Assembly: GCF_050874005.1 (NCBI RefSeq)
Contig: NZ_JBNMJV010000013.1
Coordinates: 1-64,000 of the forward strand
Length of the DNA: 64,000 nucleotides
Reading direction: 5' to 3'
Origin: Huintestinicola sp050874005
GTDB taxonomy: Bacteria; Bacillota; Clostridia; Oscillospirales; Ruminococcaceae
Shown here: piece after piece, positions 35,574 through 44,333 of the stretch
Layout: each line of letters begins with the position of its first letter
Position numbering within the stretch: the stretch's first letter is position 1
The notes under the pieces: generated by a model
What the model was told of the DNA's origin: nothing
Database searches by the model: none
What the model saw: only the letters and a program-made list of their open reading frames with translations
Position numbers and translations under genes: made by a program

Positions 35574-36083
35574 ATGAACTTTGAACTGACACGCATTACC
35601 GAAGCTGATTTGAAAGAGTTTAAAGAAATGGCGATGGAAGCTTTTCAGAAGGGCTTTGAGGATAAATTCGGCAGGACAGAAAAGACTGTTCTGCCCGAAA
35701 AGGATATTGACCATTCTTTGAACGCAAAAGGCTCTGCGGCATACAAGGCTGTTGTTGACGGAGAATTTGTGGGCGGTGCTGTTGTGGTTATTGATGAAGA
35801 AACGGGGCATAATCATCTTGATCTGCTTTTCGTGAGCAGCGTAGTGCAGAGCAGGGGTATCGGCAAGGCGATATGGTATGAGCTGGAAAAACGGTATCCC
35901 GAAACCAAGGTGTGGGAGACCTGCACGCCCTATTTTGACAGAAGGAACATTCACTTTTATGTTAATGTCTGCAAGTTTCATATTGTTGAATTTTTCAATG
36001 AGAAGCACCCTATGCCCGACACTCCCGAGGATTTTATCGGTGACGGCAATGAGGGAATGTTTGGATTTATAAAGCAGATGTGA
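35574..36083 (+). CDS. GNAT-family N-acetyltransferase
   Basis: The 169-residue protein shows the acetyl-CoA binding strand and loop of the Gcn5-related fold ('LLFVSSVVQSRGIGKAIWYEL') and the terminal strands 'NIHFYVNVCKFHIVEFF'. The substrate is unknown. It lies between a lipoprotein gene and a histidine-phosphatase gene with short gaps. Confidence 0.85.
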   Translation: MNFELTRITEADLKEFKEMAMEAFQKGFEDKFGRTEKTVLPEKDIDHSLNAKGSAAYKAVVDGEFVGGAVVVIDEETGHNHLDLLFVSSVVQSRGIGKAIWYELEKRYPETKVWETCTPYFDRRNIHFYVNVCKFHIVEFFNEKHPMPDTPEDFIGDGNEGMFGFIKQM

Positions 36084-36111
36084 TTTATTAACGCAAGGAA
36101 AGGTCAAGACT

Positions 36112-36651
36112 ATGAAAATTTACTTTACCCGACACGGTGAGACCGAATGGAACAGCAGGAACATCATCTGCGGAAGGACGGACATTGAGCTGAGCGAAAA
36201 GGGGCGTTTACAGGCAAAAGCGCTTGCTGACAGGCTTGCGGCAAAGCATAGGGATATTGATATGATAGTCTGCTCGCCGATGAAACGGGCGAGGGACACG
36301 GCGGGTTATGCGGCTTCGGCTCTTGGCATAGAGCCTGTTTACGATGACAGGCTCAGAGAATGGGATTACGGCAGCTTCGAGGGCAAGCCCCGTGACGCAG
36401 AGGGCTTTCTCGAAAGCAAGCTGGAATTCGGCTGCCGTATGGCAGGGGGCGGCGAGTCGGTTTTTGACCTTGTGAACAGGGTCTACGGGCTTATCGACGA
36501 GCTGTATGAGAAATATCCCGATAAAAATATTCTGCTTGTTTGTCACGGCGGTGTTTGCAGGGTCATTGAGACTTATTTTCGTGATATGACCCGTGAGGAG
36601 TTTGCTCATTTCTTTATGGGCAACTGCGAACTTAAATGGGGAGAAAAATAA
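36112..36651 (+). CDS. Histidine phosphatase family protein
   Basis: The 179-residue protein starts with the RHG motif 'MKIYFTRHGETEWN' (His8 is the phosphorylated residue). The second catalytic histidine lies in 'LLVCHGGVCRVIE', with 'EWDYGSFEG' as the acid loop. It is a small phosphoglycerate-mutase-like phosphatase, similar to CobC/PhoE-type enzymes. The substrate cannot be assigned. AAGGAAAGG precedes the start. Confidence 0.9.
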   Translation: MKIYFTRHGETEWNSRNIICGRTDIELSEKGRLQAKALADRLAAKHRDIDMIVCSPMKRARDTAGYAASALGIEPVYDDRLREWDYGSFEGKPRDAEGFLESKLEFGCRMAGGGESVFDLVNRVYGLIDELYEKYPDKNILLVCHGGVCRVIETYFRDMTREEFAHFFMGNCELKWGEK

Positions 36652-36665
36652 TAAAGCTTTTTACG

Positions 36666-36699
36666 ATTTCCCGGAAAAATTTTTCGGGAAATTTTTATT
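36666..36699 (+). terminator. Terminator after the histidine phosphatase gene
   Basis: ATTTCCCG (36666-36673) and CGGGAAAT (36685-36692) form a stem followed by TTTTTATTTT. Confidence 0.8.
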
Positions 36700-36705
36700 T
36701 TGCTA

Positions 36706-36734
36706 TTGACAATCAGAAACAGATGTGCTATAAT
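36706..36734 (+). promoter_or_regulatory. Promoter of the beta-mannosidase gene
   Basis: Perfect TTGACA (36706-36711) and TATAAT (36729-36734) are spaced by 17 bp. An 85-nt leader separates them from the start codon. Confidence 0.85.
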
Positions 36735-36818
36735 GAAAAATAGTGAATTATCGGATAATGGATTTTGGCATTAAAGAATAAATAAAAAAGAATAAAGCTT
36801 TGAAAGGACGGTATACAT

Positions 36819-39311
36819 ATGACAATATCTCTTAACGGACAATGGACTCTCTTTGATATAAACGAACCCGAAAAGCTTCGTATCCCCGTATCGGTTCCCG
36901 GCTCGCTGTATTCGGCAATGCTCAGAGAGGGTCTTATGGACGACCCTTATTACCGTGAGAATGAATACATTTCAACGGATATTTCCGACAGGGACGTGGC
37001 TTTTGAACGGAGCTTCGATGCTGATGATGAGATGATGGCTTCGGACAGGCTGCTGCTTAAATTTTACGGCATTGACACTCTTGCCGAGATAGTTCTGAAC
37101 GGAACTGTCATCGGTACGGCGGAGAATATGCACAGGGAATATGTTTTTGATGTTACGGACATTATCAGACCTGTTGGCAATGTGCTGAGGGTGAATATCT
37201 TCTCTCCCCTTAAATTTATCCGTGAGAAGAATGAAAAGGAGCCGCTCTGGGGCGTGGCATCAACTATTGCGGGATATCCTCATATCCGAAAGGCGCATTA
37301 TATGTTCGGCTGGGACTGGGGTCCCAAGCTCCCCGATATGGGCATATGGCGTGACGTGGAGCTTATCGGCGTTAAGGGCGGAATTATTGACGGGGTATAT
37401 GTAAGGCAGGATCACAGCCGGGTAAGCGAGGGCGTTGTTGGACTTAGCATTGAAGTGACCGCAGGCAGGAAATGCTCCGAGGAGCTGTCAGTTAAGGCGG
37501 TTATCACGGCTCCCGACGGAATGGAATATGAAATGTCCGCAGAATTCGGTGAAGAGCGGAAGGCTTGCCTTTCCTGCGATATAGAGAATGCAGAGCTTTG
37601 GTATCCTCACAATTACGGCGCACAGCCCCTTTATGCTCTTTCCGTAAAGCTTTATGACAAGGGTGAGGAGGTTGATGTTCACTCCGAAAATATCGGTCTC
37701 AGGACGGTTACGGTGAGCCGAACTCCCGACAGCGAGGGAGACGGTGAGGAATTTGCTTTTGTGGTAAACGGCATTAAAATTTTTGCTATGGGTGCAAATT
37801 ACATTCCCGAAGATCAGATAATTTCAAGGTGCAGCGCCGAAAAGACCGAAAAGCTTTTAAAGCAGTGCGTGATGGCAAATTTCAATATGATACGTGTCTG
37901 GGGCGGCGGATATTATCCCGATGATTATTTTTACGACGCCTGCGACAGGCTGGGGCTTCTTGTTTGGCAGGACTTTATGTTTGCCTGCTCTGTGTACCGT
38001 GCGGACGTGGATTTTTGCAGCAATGTTAAGCACGAGGCTGCCGACAATATCAAGCGTTTGAGAAATCACCCTTCGCTTGCAATGTGGTGCGGAAACAATG
38101 AGATAGAGTCTATGTGGCAGTACTGGGGCATTGACGCTGACCCCGAGTACAAGAAGGATTATCTGAGACTTTTTGAGGCGCTTATCCCGAAAGTGCTTGA
38201 ATTTTACGACCCTGTGACATTTTATCACCCGTCCTCGCCTTCCTCGGGGGGAGGATTTAACGACAGCGGTGCGAACAACAAGGGCGATCAGCATTACTGG
38301 GCGGTATGGCACAGCTTAAAGCCCTTTACCGATTATTACAGCTACAAATTCCGCTTCTGCTCCGAATACGGTTTTGAGTCGATACCGTCAATACGGACTG
38401 TGCGGAAATTTGCCGAGGAGGGGGATCTCAATCTGATGTCTCCCGTAATGGAGGCGCATCAGAAGTGCGAGGACGGTAATGAGAAAATTATGTATTACCT
38501 TGCTCAGATGTCTCATTATCCTTACACCTTTGAGGGGCTGGTTTATGCAACTCAGATGGTGCAGTCGGACGCTGTGCGGTTAAATGTTGAGCATATGCGC
38601 CGAAACAGGGGCGTTTGTATGGGTTCGCTTTACTGGCAGGTGAATGATTCAAATCCCGTTATTTCCTGGTCGTCCATAGATTACTATCACCGCTGGAAGG
38701 CGCTTCATTACAATGCTCGGAAATTCTATGCGCCCGTTCTCATTTCCGCTGACGGGGAGGACAAGGATAATATTCGTTTGAATGTTTCTTCGGAGAGACG
38801 TGAGGAATTTTCCGCTGTTATCAGGTGGCGCTCACGTATGAACACGGGCGATGTTATTGCTCAGGGTATGGAAAATGTGGTCATAAAGCCGCTTTCCGCC
38901 GAGGATCACATTGTTCTCACTCCCGAAAACACGGGCATTGCCGCCGATATGAGAGACAGGGCTTACATTGAATACACCATTATGGAAAAGGGCATCAGAC
39001 TTTCTTCGGGAACCTTTATGTTCGTTCAGCCGAAGGGCTTCCGATTTATTGACCCGAAGCTTTCGGTGGCTGCTGCGGATATGGGCAACAAGTTCAAGAT
39101 AGTGGTTTCCGCAGAAGCTTTCGCAAAGAGCGTTTGTCTTGAGTTTTCGGGTGGTGACTGCCTTTTCTCGGACAACTGGTTCGACCTTCACGGGGACACG
39201 GCGGGAGTTTATGTGAGCAAAGCAAAGCTCCCTGCGGGCATTTCGTCCGAGGAGCTGGCGAGAAATATTAAGGCGGTTTCTTATTTTGAGGCTTTGGAAT
39301 TGGAAAAATAA
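36819..39311 (+). CDS. Glycoside hydrolase family 2 beta-mannosidase
   Basis: The 830-residue enzyme hydrolyses terminal beta-mannose from manno-oligosaccharides. It begins with the GH2 sugar-binding domain ('SLNGQWTLFDINE', 'VPGSLYSAML') and the mannosidase hallmark 'YMFGWDWGPKLPDMGIWRDV'. The Ig-like domain and TIM barrel follow. The acid/base Glu is in 'MWCGNNEIE' (about E428) and the nucleophile Glu in 'FCSEYGFES' (about E516). The length and motifs fit GH2 beta-mannosidase rather than beta-galactosidase. There is no signal peptide, so it acts in the cytoplasm on imported oligosaccharides, consistent with nearby sugar-uptake genes. AAAGGACG precedes the start. Confidence 0.92.
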   Translation: MTISLNGQWTLFDINEPEKLRIPVSVPGSLYSAMLREGLMDDPYYRENEYISTDISDRDVAFERSFDADDEMMASDRLLLKFYGIDTLAEIVLNGTVIGTAENMHREYVFDVTDIIRPVGNVLRVNIFSPLKFIREKNEKEPLWGVASTIAGYPHIRKAHYMFGWDWGPKLPDMGIWRDVELIGVKGGIIDGVYVRQDHSRVSEGVVGLSIEVTAGRKCSEELSVKAVITAPDGMEYEMSAEFGEERKACLSCDIENAELWYPHNYGAQPLYALSVKLYDKGEEVDVHSENIGLRTVTVSRTPDSEGDGEEFAFVVNGIKIFAMGANYIPEDQIISRCSAEKTEKLLKQCVMANFNMIRVWGGGYYPDDYFYDACDRLGLLVWQDFMFACSVYRADVDFCSNVKHEAADNIKRLRNHPSLAMWCGNNEIESMWQYWGIDADPEYKKDYLRLFEALIPKVLEFYDPVTFYHPSSPSSGGGFNDSGANNKGDQHYWAVWHSLKPFTDYYSYKFRFCSEYGFESIPSIRTVRKFAEEGDLNLMSPVMEAHQKCEDGNEKIMYYLAQMSHYPYTFEGLVYATQMVQSDAVRLNVEHMRRNRGVCMGSLYWQVNDSNPVISWSSIDYYHRWKALHYNARKFYAPVLISADGEDKDNIRLNVSSERREEFSAVIRWRSRMNTGDVIAQGMENVVIKPLSAEDHIVLTPENTGIAADMRDRAYIEYTIMEKGIRLSSGTFMFVQPKGFRFIDPKLSVAAADMGNKFKIVVSAEAFAKSVCLEFSGGDCLFSDNWFDLHGDTAGVYVSKAKLPAGISSEELARNIKAVSYFEALELEK

Positions 39312-39339
39312 TATTTTGTGTTTAAATTGAAAGTGCGGC

Positions 39340-39640
39340 GCTGGGCAATGCGCCACGGGCGCATTGTGTTAAGGGTTGCGAGCTAAACACAATCCCGGAG
39401 AGAGGGGAATAGGTCTTGTTCCAAGCCCGCCCTCTATCGCAGGGCGTCCCCTCCCCCAAAACAGTCCACAGGACTGTTTTGGGGTTCACCCCTTTGCGGA
39501 GCTCTTCTAAGGATAAGGAGTTTCGCAGATAAACTTTGTTTATCATTGCGGAAGGGCGACAAGGGGGCGGGCTTGTTCGCAAGACCAATGCCCCCTTGAC
39601 CCCTGCAAGCCTTTGGAAAAGGCTTGAGCGAAACTTTTAG
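39340..39640. other. Hairpin-rich non-coding region, candidate structured RNA or repeat
   Basis: This GC-richer ~300-bp gap contains at least five perfect inverted repeats. They are CAATGCGCC/GGCGCATTG (39346-39366), a 14-bp CCCCAAAACAGTCC stem with a 3-nt loop (39454-39484) and GATAAAC/GTTTATC (39528-39544). CAAGGGGGC/GCCCCCTTG (39560-39598) encloses a CTTG-TTCG-CAAG tetraloop hairpin. CAAGCCTT/AAGGCTTG is at 39606-39626. The minus strand is open for 88 codons but the translation looks like no protein. No coding function is seen. It is flanked by the mannosidase stop and the HD gene. Confidence 0.65.
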
Positions 39641-39691
39641 TGTTTGGGGTCAATTACATAATCACGCACAAAGAAAGGATAGGTCACATCA

Positions 39692-40294
39692 ATGAACGGT
39701 GCTACACCCGATATTGCTGCTTTGAAGCAGCGTTTTATTGACATCTACAGCGAAAACGTGAAGCGTGAAGGTTCTGACAAGCTTCTTGAATACCTGCTCT
39801 CCTCCAAAAGCGATTTCTTCACCGCTCCTGCCAGCACCCGTTATCACGGTTCCTATGAGGGCGGACTTCTTGAACACAGTCTGAACGTTTATGACTGTCT
39901 CTGCGATTATCTCGACCGTCCGAGAGTAAAGGAGCTGTACGGTCTTTCTGCCGACAAGGAGACAAGGGCTATTATTGCGCTTCTCCACGACATATGCAAG
40001 GTGAATTTCTACAAGACGGATTTTCGGAATGCAAAAAACGATCAGGGCGTTTGGGAAAAGGTGCCTTATTACACCATTGACGACCGTCTGCCCTATGGTC
40101 ACGGGGAAAAATCCGTTTACATAATTACGGGCTTTATGCGCCTGTCACGTGAGGAGGCTTTTGCTATTCGCTTTCATATGGGCTTTTCGGGCAGTGAGGA
40201 CATTAACCTTGTGGGCAGGGCTTTTGAGCAGTTTCCTCTTGCCTACGCTCTTCACGCTGCCGATATGGAGGCAAGCTATTTTATGGAGAGGTGA
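39692..40294 (+). CDS. HD-domain phosphohydrolase-like protein
   Basis: The 200-residue protein carries the metal-binding HD signature: His in 'GLLEHSLNVYDCL' and His-Asp in 'IIALLHDICKV', then 'YGHGEKSVYII' and 'AIRFHMGF'. Such stand-alone HD proteins hydrolyse phosphate esters such as nucleotides; the substrate is unknown. AAAGGATAGG precedes the ATG. Its 3' end overlaps the convergent DUF3810 gene by 14 bp. Confidence 0.85.
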   Translation: MNGATPDIAALKQRFIDIYSENVKREGSDKLLEYLLSSKSDFFTAPASTRYHGSYEGGLLEHSLNVYDCLCDYLDRPRVKELYGLSADKETRAIIALLHDICKVNFYKTDFRNAKNDQGVWEKVPYYTIDDRLPYGHGEKSVYIITGFMRLSREEAFAIRFHMGFSGSEDINLVGRAFEQFPLAYALHAADMEASYFMER

Positions 40295-41411
40295 CCTCTT
40301 CTTTCACGTAATAGCGGTACTCAAGCAGGAGATCGGTCATTCGTCCGTAGCTTTGTTTGCCGTCGGATACACCGCCGATCTTTAGTGTGGTGTCTATTGC
40401 CTTTGCGGAGACTGCCTGTGTTTTTTCGGTGGGTATCACGGCTTTTTGTCGGATATATTCCATATATTCCTCGCTTACAAAGGTATTGTCGATTATGACA
40501 AGAGGAGAAACAAGAGAGCAGAGACGGAGATATTCCTCATAGGGAAGAGATTTTTTGCAGGCGGAGAGGAGATAGTTCAATGCGCTTATATGTCCGCTGT
40601 ATCTTACCTCCGGTTCTTCCGCTTCAAGGCAGGCTCTGTAGGCTATAAAGCCTGCTTCGTCCTCTCTGATAAAGCCTTTTAAATGGCTCAGCTCGTGCAT
40701 TACGGTGCAGGGCACTCGGGCGGGGCTGAGGGCTTTGTTATAATTTGCCTCGAGGGTGAAGGGGAAATATATGCCCTGCAGGTCAAAGCTTGTCATTACT
40801 GCGCCGTTTATTTTCTTAGGTGTAGGGCATACGCCGCTGAGTTCGGGATATTCTTCGGAGAGAATGTTCATTGCACGCTCGGCAATGCTGTCGAAATTCT
40901 CGGGCAGGAGCATATCCCCGTTTTCGTCACGGGATATTTCCTCTGCAAGGGCATTGGCGCTTAGTATAGTTTCCTCGCAAAGCTGTGAAAGCTGCTCCGT
41001 GGTAAAGCCTGCGGCTCCTGCGCTGTTATGGTATTTCGGGGAAAACTCCGTGGTGCGGTAGAGGACAAAGCAGTTAAATGTTTCGGTAAAGATTATGTAG
41101 ATAAGCACCCAGCCGAAAAATATGCCGAAGTCTTTTAAAAGACGTTTTTTCTTTTTCACCGCTCCTATAATGACCACAAATGGTGTGGCAATGAGCAGGA
41201 GTATGCCGAGGACTATGAGTATCTCTCCCAGCGAGAAGGGGAGTATTCCCGTTACTGTGCTTATGATGTCGGACAGGGGAGCGAAAATATGTCTCATATA
41301 AAAGTCTGCGGCTGAGGTGCAAAACATTGCGGCAATATTTGCGGCTGCGGAGAGGGCAAGTATTATGAGCATTGCGATGATATTTTTTGAAAGCTTCTTC
41401 TTTTCGGGCAT
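40281..41411 (-). CDS. DUF3810 family membrane metalloprotease-like protein
   Basis: The 376-residue protein has three membrane helices in its first ~125 residues. A soluble domain follows with the zinc-protease motif HExxH in 'CTVMHELSHLKGFIREDEAG' (around residue 240). This layout and 'LDLQGIYFPFT'-like strands match DUF3810. Members are of unknown function but are predicted membrane-tethered zinc peptidases. AGGAG precedes the start. It is divergent from the PAP2 gene. Confidence 0.85.
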   Translation of the reverse strand: MPEKKKLSKNIIAMLIILALSAAANIAAMFCTSAADFYMRHIFAPLSDIISTVTGILPFSLGEILIVLGILLLIATPFVVIIGAVKKKKRLLKDFGIFFGWVLIYIIFTETFNCFVLYRTTEFSPKYHNSAGAAGFTTEQLSQLCEETILSANALAEEISRDENGDMLLPENFDSIAERAMNILSEEYPELSGVCPTPKKINGAVMTSFDLQGIYFPFTLEANYNKALSPARVPCTVMHELSHLKGFIREDEAGFIAYRACLEAEEPEVRYSGHISALNYLLSACKKSLPYEEYLRLCSLVSPLVIIDNTFVSEEYMEYIRQKAVIPTEKTQAVSAKAIDTTLKIGGVSDGKQSYGRMTDLLLEYRYYVKEEVTSP

Positions 41412-41455
41412 AGGTTCTCCTTTTTTTTATAATTTTCGGGGAAAGGTTTTATTTT

Positions 41456-41983
41456 ATGACAAATTTTTACAATAAACACTGTGAGGATTATTATAAAAAA
41501 TATCCTTCGGTGTATGATTTTTTTACGTCATCAAATGGGCGTATCAAGGCGCTTAAAATATTCAAGACGGCTTCTACGGTGATAATGTATGCGGCTTATA
41601 TTATCCTGCTTGCGTATCTCGGGGTCACGAGAGATTTGCGGATAATCAAGGCTGTGGCTGTTCCTGCCTTTGTTTTTTTGCTTGTTACGGCGGTGAGAAA
41701 GGGGATAAATGCGCCTCGCCCTTATGAGAAATATCCCATAAAGCCTGTGCTGCCGAAAGCCACCAAGGGAAAATCCTGCCCCAGCCGTCATACTGCCTGT
41801 GCGGTGGTCATTGCCCTTGCTTGCTTTTATGTGAATGTTCCTGTTGGGATAATTCTGATTGTGCTTGCGGCTCTGATAGCAGTTTCACGTCCGCTTATGG
41901 GAGTGCATTTTCCCCTTGATGTTGTTTTCGGGGTTGTGCTTGCGGTCATTCCCGGTGTTTTAGGATTTTATGTCATTCCCTGA
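41456..41983 (+). CDS. PAP2-superfamily membrane phosphatase
   Basis: The 175-residue protein has about five membrane helices and the three phosphatase motifs. They are 'RKGINAPRPYEKY' (K.....RP), 'CPSRHTACA' (PSGH-like) and 'SRPLMGVHFPLDVVFG' (SR....H...D). It probably removes phosphate from a lipid such as undecaprenyl pyrophosphate or phosphatidic acid. The third position of PSGH is Arg (PSRH), a known variant. The stop overlaps the end of the mnmM-like gene. Confidence 0.88.
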   Translation: MTNFYNKHCEDYYKKYPSVYDFFTSSNGRIKALKIFKTASTVIMYAAYIILLAYLGVTRDLRIIKAVAVPAFVFLLVTAVRKGINAPRPYEKYPIKPVLPKATKGKSCPSRHTACAVVIALACFYVNVPVGIILIVLAALIAVSRPLMGVHFPLDVVFGVVLAVIPGVLGFYVIP

Positions 41984-42539
41984 GAATAAATATTGGTATT
42001 GGCGGACAGTTGGGGCGGTTGGAAAATTCGGCGGTTATTACGGTGTATTCCTCGCTGTCGATGGTCTTAACAAATTCAAGAAGAGCGTCCTTTTCCTCAA
42101 AGCCTGTGTCCCTGCCGTAGTAAAGTATCATTGATATAAGCCCGCCCTTTTTTATAAGGCGCAGGGCTTTCTTTACCGCTTCAAGACTTGTTTCCTTTTG
42201 GGTATGGACGGTATGGTCGCCCCCGGGGAGCCAGCCGAAATTAAAGGTTATGCAGGAGACGGTTTCTTCTTTTGCGTATTTGTCCATATCCGTATGGCTG
42301 CCGAGGACAAGCTCTGCTCTGTCCGATAAGCCCTTTTCCGAAAGAAGCTGTCTTGTGCTGTTTATTGCGTCTTCCTGGATATCAAAGGCTATGACTCTGC
42401 CGCTTTTTCCCGCAAGTTCGCAGAGAAAGGCGGTGTCGTTTCCCCGTCCTGCGGTGGCGTCTATGCAGATATCGCCTTCGCATACCCGCTCTGATATCAC
42501 CCTTTTTGAGATGTCAAGGGCGTTGAATGTTTTTCTCAT
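41973..42539 (-). CDS. YtqB/MnmM-like class I SAM-dependent methyltransferase
   Basis: The 188-residue protein has SAM motif I 'CIDATAGRGNDTAFLCELAG' and the family-specific 'TFNFGWLPGGDHTVHTQKETSL' loop. It closes with 'FSNRPNCPPIPIFILRE', a typical C-terminus of the rRNA_methylase/YtqB family. YtqB homologues (MnmM) methylate the aminomethyl group on tRNA wobble uridine in bacteria lacking MnmC, so that role is inferred here. It overlaps the upstream pantothenate kinase gene by 4 bp (ATGA). Confidence 0.85.
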   Translation of the reverse strand: MRKTFNALDISKRVISERVCEGDICIDATAGRGNDTAFLCELAGKSGRVIAFDIQEDAINSTRQLLSEKGLSDRAELVLGSHTDMDKYAKEETVSCITFNFGWLPGGDHTVHTQKETSLEAVKKALRLIKKGGLISMILYYGRDTGFEEKDALLEFVKTIDSEEYTVITAEFSNRPNCPPIPIFILRE

Positions 42540-43366
42540 TTTGTTGTATTCCTCTCAATTCCCCATAATATTGCGCCGATGGCTCCTGCGTATGCTCCGT
42601 TTTCGGGGACGGTGAATGTGAGGCTGTGAAGCTGTCCTACGGCTTCAAGCATCTCTTTTCCCCCGGGCAGTTCGGCGGTTGAGCCTACGAATACGGCGTT
42701 TGTGATATCCGTTCCCTTGCAGGCAAATGCCGCCATTACGCCTGCGGTCTGGAATATCATATTTGAAAGCCCTGCGGCTATATCGGCAGGGGAATGGGAT
42801 ATATGGCGGCTGCCGAAATTTGCGGCGGTGACGTCGGCGGCAAGCCCGCCAAGGGTGCCTTTGCAGATATCGCCCATTGTCAGGTCTACCTTTGCAGGGT
42901 TTCCTTCTGTGATAAGGCGGTTCAGGGTATCTCTGTCGGTTATATTTACCGTAAGCTCTGCAAGTCCCGAAAGTGTGCCGCCGCCCACTCCGCTGCCGCC
43001 GATATGGGTGTATTTTTTATTATCGGCAATTACAAAGGCTGTTCCCGTTCCTATGCTGACGATGACCGCTTTGTCTATGCCGCTTAAATCTACGGCTCCT
43101 CTGCCGAAGCAGCCGAATTCCTCAAAGCAGGTGTGGGGGATTCCCTTAAAGCAGTTTTCGGCAATGTCCGAGCCTGCTCCCGTTATGCAGATATGCTTGG
43201 GAGGGGCGGTGATACCCGATTCGGCAAGGATTTTCCTTGCTTCGGCTTCAAGCTGTTCGCCGCTTACGCCTGCGGAAAATCTGCGGAGTGTGAGGATATT
43301 TCCTTTTTCGTCTGCGGCGGCAAGCTTTACTGCAGAGCTGCCTATGTCTGTTCCCAGATAATACAT
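42536..43366 (-). CDS. Type II pantothenate kinase-like protein
   Basis: The 276-residue ASKHA-fold kinase starts 'MYYLGTDIGSSAVKLAAAD' (phosphate-1 loop) with 'VSIGTGTAFVIAD' and 'HIGGSGVGGGTLSGLAEL' later. These are features of type II pantothenate kinase (CoaW/Fumble), the first step of CoA synthesis. ATG 43366 has AAAGGAC upstream; a TTG three codons earlier is less likely. It lies 5 bp after the ThuA-like gene and overlaps the methyltransferase gene. A relation to BcrAD/BadFG-type activators is the main alternative but less likely. Confidence 0.8.
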   Translation of the reverse strand: MYYLGTDIGSSAVKLAAADEKGNILTLRRFSAGVSGEQLEAEARKILAESGITAPPKHICITGAGSDIAENCFKGIPHTCFEEFGCFGRGAVDLSGIDKAVIVSIGTGTAFVIADNKKYTHIGGSGVGGGTLSGLAELTVNITDRDTLNRLITEGNPAKVDLTMGDICKGTLGGLAADVTAANFGSRHISHSPADIAAGLSNMIFQTAGVMAAFACKGTDITNAVFVGSTAELPGGKEMLEAVGQLHSLTFTVPENGAYAGAIGAILWGIERNTTK

Positions 43367-43371
43367 TTTTA

Positions 43372-44094
43372 TCAAAGTCCTTTTTCAAGAGGTTCGGGAT
43401 TGGTGCAGGGGATATTCCTGCTCTCTCTGTGAACGGGAGCTGCCCATTTTACGGCGTTTGCGATTATTCTCAGCACGTTTTCATCGTGATAGACGGGATA
43501 CTCCTCGTGACCCGGCTGAAAATAGAATATCCGTCCTGCGCCACGTTTAAATGTCACGCCGCTTCTTAATACCTCGCCGCCCGAAAACCAGCCCATAAAC
43601 ACCACTTCGTCAGGGTTCGGGATATCAAATGGCTCGCCGTACATCTCCTCACGGGGCAGCTCGAAATGCTCGGGTATTCCCGCTGCTATTGGGTGGGAGG
43701 GGGATACGCACCATATCCGCTCTCTGTCGCCGTGACGCCATTTAAGATTGCAGGAGGTGCCGCAGAGGGCTTTGAATATTTTGCTGTGATGGGAGGAATG
43801 GAGGGGGATAAATCCCATTCCGCCGTTTATGCGCTCGGTGACAAGCTTTACCGTTTCATCGCTTACTCTGTCGTGCGCCTGATGTCCCCACCATATGAGA
43901 ACATCGGTATCTTCAAGTATTTCCTTTGTAATGCCGTTTCGGGGCATATCGAGAGTGGCATATCTGACGGAAATGCTTTCGTCCCCCGCAAGATAGTTTC
44001 CTATTGCCTTATGTATTCCCTCGGGGTAAATTGCCGCCACCTCGGACTGTTCTTTTTCGTGGATATATTCGTTCCAGATAAGCACGTTTATCAT
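43372..44094 (-). CDS. ThuA-like (trehalose utilization) protein
   Basis: The 240-residue protein has a glutamine-amidotransferase-like fold of the ThuA family: 'INVLIWNEYIHEK', 'DTDVLIWWGHQAHDRV', 'GFIPLHSSHHSKIFKALCG' and 'GRIFYFQPGHEEYPVYHD'. ThuA-like proteins occur in sugar catabolic clusters and are implicated in converting oxidised disaccharides. The exact reaction is not settled. It overlaps the small upstream gene by 4 bp and is followed closely by the pantothenate kinase gene. Confidence 0.88.
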   Translation of the reverse strand: MINVLIWNEYIHEKEQSEVAAIYPEGIHKAIGNYLAGDESISVRYATLDMPRNGITKEILEDTDVLIWWGHQAHDRVSDETVKLVTERINGGMGFIPLHSSHHSKIFKALCGTSCNLKWRHGDRERIWCVSPSHPIAAGIPEHFELPREEMYGEPFDIPNPDEVVFMGWFSGGEVLRSGVTFKRGAGRIFYFQPGHEEYPVYHDENVLRIIANAVKWAAPVHRESRNIPCTNPEPLEKGL

Positions 44095-44333
44095 TTCGAA
44101 AGCTCCTCAATAATGCGCTCGGCACATTCCTTTGCGGTGTCGTTCAGAGTCTTTTTTGATTTGGTTTCCGAACTTATCATTTCAAGCTCCATAAGCACAT
44201 CTTCTAAAAGGCAGGCGGTGTCCTCATCGGTGCGTGTGTCCTCGGATAGGTTGGTGAGCTTGTCGTAAAAGGCTTCAAAGTTCAGTTTGCCGTTTAGCAT
44301 ATCGGTGCAGACAGCTGTAATTTTTTCGTTCAT
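44091..44333 (-). CDS. Small hypothetical protein in sugar gene run
   Basis: The 80-residue acidic, helical protein has no recognisable family, signal or membrane segment. Its ATG overlaps the stop of the isomerase gene (TAATG) and its stop overlaps the ThuA start, so it is translated as part of this run. That coupling supports it as a real gene. Confidence 0.65.
   Translation of the reverse strand: MNEKITAVCTDMLNGKLNFEAFYDKLTNLSEDTRTDEDTACLLEDVLMELEMISSETKSKKTLNDTAKECAERIIEELSK

Noticed and set aside
39322..39588. 88-codon minus-strand frame in the hairpin-rich gap
   Set aside because: Product is low-complexity and Pro/Ser-rich, and the DNA is better explained by inverted repeats.
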